In this document: positions 5,723 through 6,165 of the stretch, piece by piece
Layout: every line of letters begins with the position of its first letter
Numbering within the stretch: the stretch's first letter is position 1
Assembly: GCA_017998475.1 (NCBI GenBank)
Contig: JAGODA010000194.1
Span: forward strand, 1 to 6,165
DNA length: 6,165 nt
Direction of reading: 5' to 3'
Source: Spirochaetota bacterium
Lineage (GTDB): Bacteria; Spirochaetota; UBA4802; UBA5368
Translations under genes and position numbers: made by a program
The notes under the pieces: generated by a model
What the model was told of the DNA's origin: nothing
Seen by the model: only the letters and a program-made list of their open reading frames with translations
Database searches by the model: none

Positions 5723-6165
5723 GCGTTATCCTGGCCTCTTTCTTCAAGCGGTTGATGCGCACCGACCAGCGCTCCTTTCCGCCGACGAGTATGTGAAGTA
5801 TGGCGTTGGCCGATGAACCCGACGGATAAAAAGGAATGAACACGTTCCCCTCCCTGATCGGATCGGCGCCGGGCACAAGGACCTCCTCAATTTTAAACGA
5901 GTCGGGAAAACGGTGGTGCGCGAGCAGGCGGTCGCGGGAATCCATGAACCTGCCATCGCGGTTCAGGGTGACCACCGACAGCCCGTTCCGCCGGCCGAAT
6001 ATCTTTTCATCGTACTCCCCGATCTCGGTTCCGCGGTCGTGAAGGTGTACGATAAGATAATTTGTAGTGCCTTTGAGGTACGCGTCGTCGAAACAGCGGG
6101 CTACGATTCCGGTCAGGATGATGAAGCTGCCGCGGTCAGTACCGGTGAAGCGCGGTATACGGGGC
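5700..6165 (-). CDS. gspH: GspH-like minor pseudopilin, C-terminal part
   Basis: Partial gene whose 5' end lies beyond the high-coordinate edge. The frame is open to the edge and gives 154 residues, starting PRIPRFTGTDRG; an apparent GTG start at 5975 is internal and not the true one. The prepilin leader and hydrophobic helix, which would settle the call, are outside the window. What remains is beta-rich globular domain: YLIVHLHDRGTEIGEYDEK and GLSVVTLNRDGRF strands, then FPDSFKIEEV, then VFIPFYPSGSSANAILHI, which matches the GspH/FimT pattern 'I.FyPdGsS..g.l.l', followed by a G-G-K-x-x-W-x-V strand (GGKERWSVRINRL), also typical of that family's end. Position directly before gspI in a T2SS operon supports GspH, the pseudopilin that links the tip complex to the GspG fibre. 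Another pseudopilin of similar fold is possible. Confidence 0.8.
   Translation of the reverse strand, partial: PRIPRFTGTDRGSFIILTGIVARCFDDAYLKGTTNYLIVHLHDRGTEIGEYDEKIFGRRNGLSVVTLNRDGRFMDSRDRLLAHHRFPDSFKIEEVLVPGADPIREGNVFIPFYPSGSSANAILHILVGGKERWSVRINRLKKEARITHEYAGFE

Noticed and set aside
5700..5975. A separate small gene of 91 codons starting with GTG at 5975
   Set aside because: The frame is open upstream to the window edge and the upstream residues form plausible beta strands continuous with the domain, so this is the 3' part of a longer gspH-like gene.
1..6165. RNA genes, CRISPR, insertion sequences or a novel defence system
   Set aside because: No direct-repeat arrays, tRNA-like folds, transposase motifs or inverted terminal repeats were seen. 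Coding sequence with known family motifs fills nearly the whole window.

Overview
The window is a single run of eight tightly packed genes, all on the minus strand, with transcription running from high to low coordinates. In order of transcription they are a GspH-like minor pseudopilin (5' end outside the window), gspI, gspJ, gspK, a PilM/GspL-type actin-fold membrane protein, gspM, gspN and the start of ispH (lytB), which runs off the low-coordinate edge. The first seven are the distal half of a type II secretion system (T2SS) operon. The secretin, ATPase, platform protein and major pseudopilin genes (gspC to gspG) would be expected beyond the high-coordinate edge, but that is inference.

Region 3403-6165 holds the pseudopilin tip module (H, I, J, K). 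The genes overlap by 23, 4 and 4 bases, which suggests coupled translation. I, J and K each carry a prepilin-peptidase site (Gly before an aromatic residue, then a hydrophobic helix). I and J keep the Glu at mature position 5; K lacks it, as is usual for GspK. A 78-base gap (3325-3402) separates this module from the inner-membrane assembly module (1170-3324, GspL/PilM and GspM) and from gspN (294-1154). The gap is the only notable intergenic stretch. It contains a short GC-rich hairpin and a strong Shine-Dalgarno sequence that points to a GTG start for pilM, 11 codons inside the longest ORF. The last gene, ispH, overlaps gspN by ATGA and encodes the last enzyme of the MEP isoprenoid pathway, an essential housekeeping function tied by position to a secretion operon.

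The organism is a GC-rich, diderm bacterium. Codon use is strongly biased: pilM, for example, contains no TTA, CTA or TCA codons. The PilM-like GspL and the Leptospira/Geobacter-type GspN suggest a deltaproteobacterium-like lineage (Desulfobacterota, Myxococcota, Bdellovibrionota) or a spirochaete rather than a gammaproteobacterium. The sequence alone does not decide between them. I found no RNA genes, mobile elements, CRISPR arrays or clear terminators. I do not see an undescribed system here; the points of interest are variations within a known machine.
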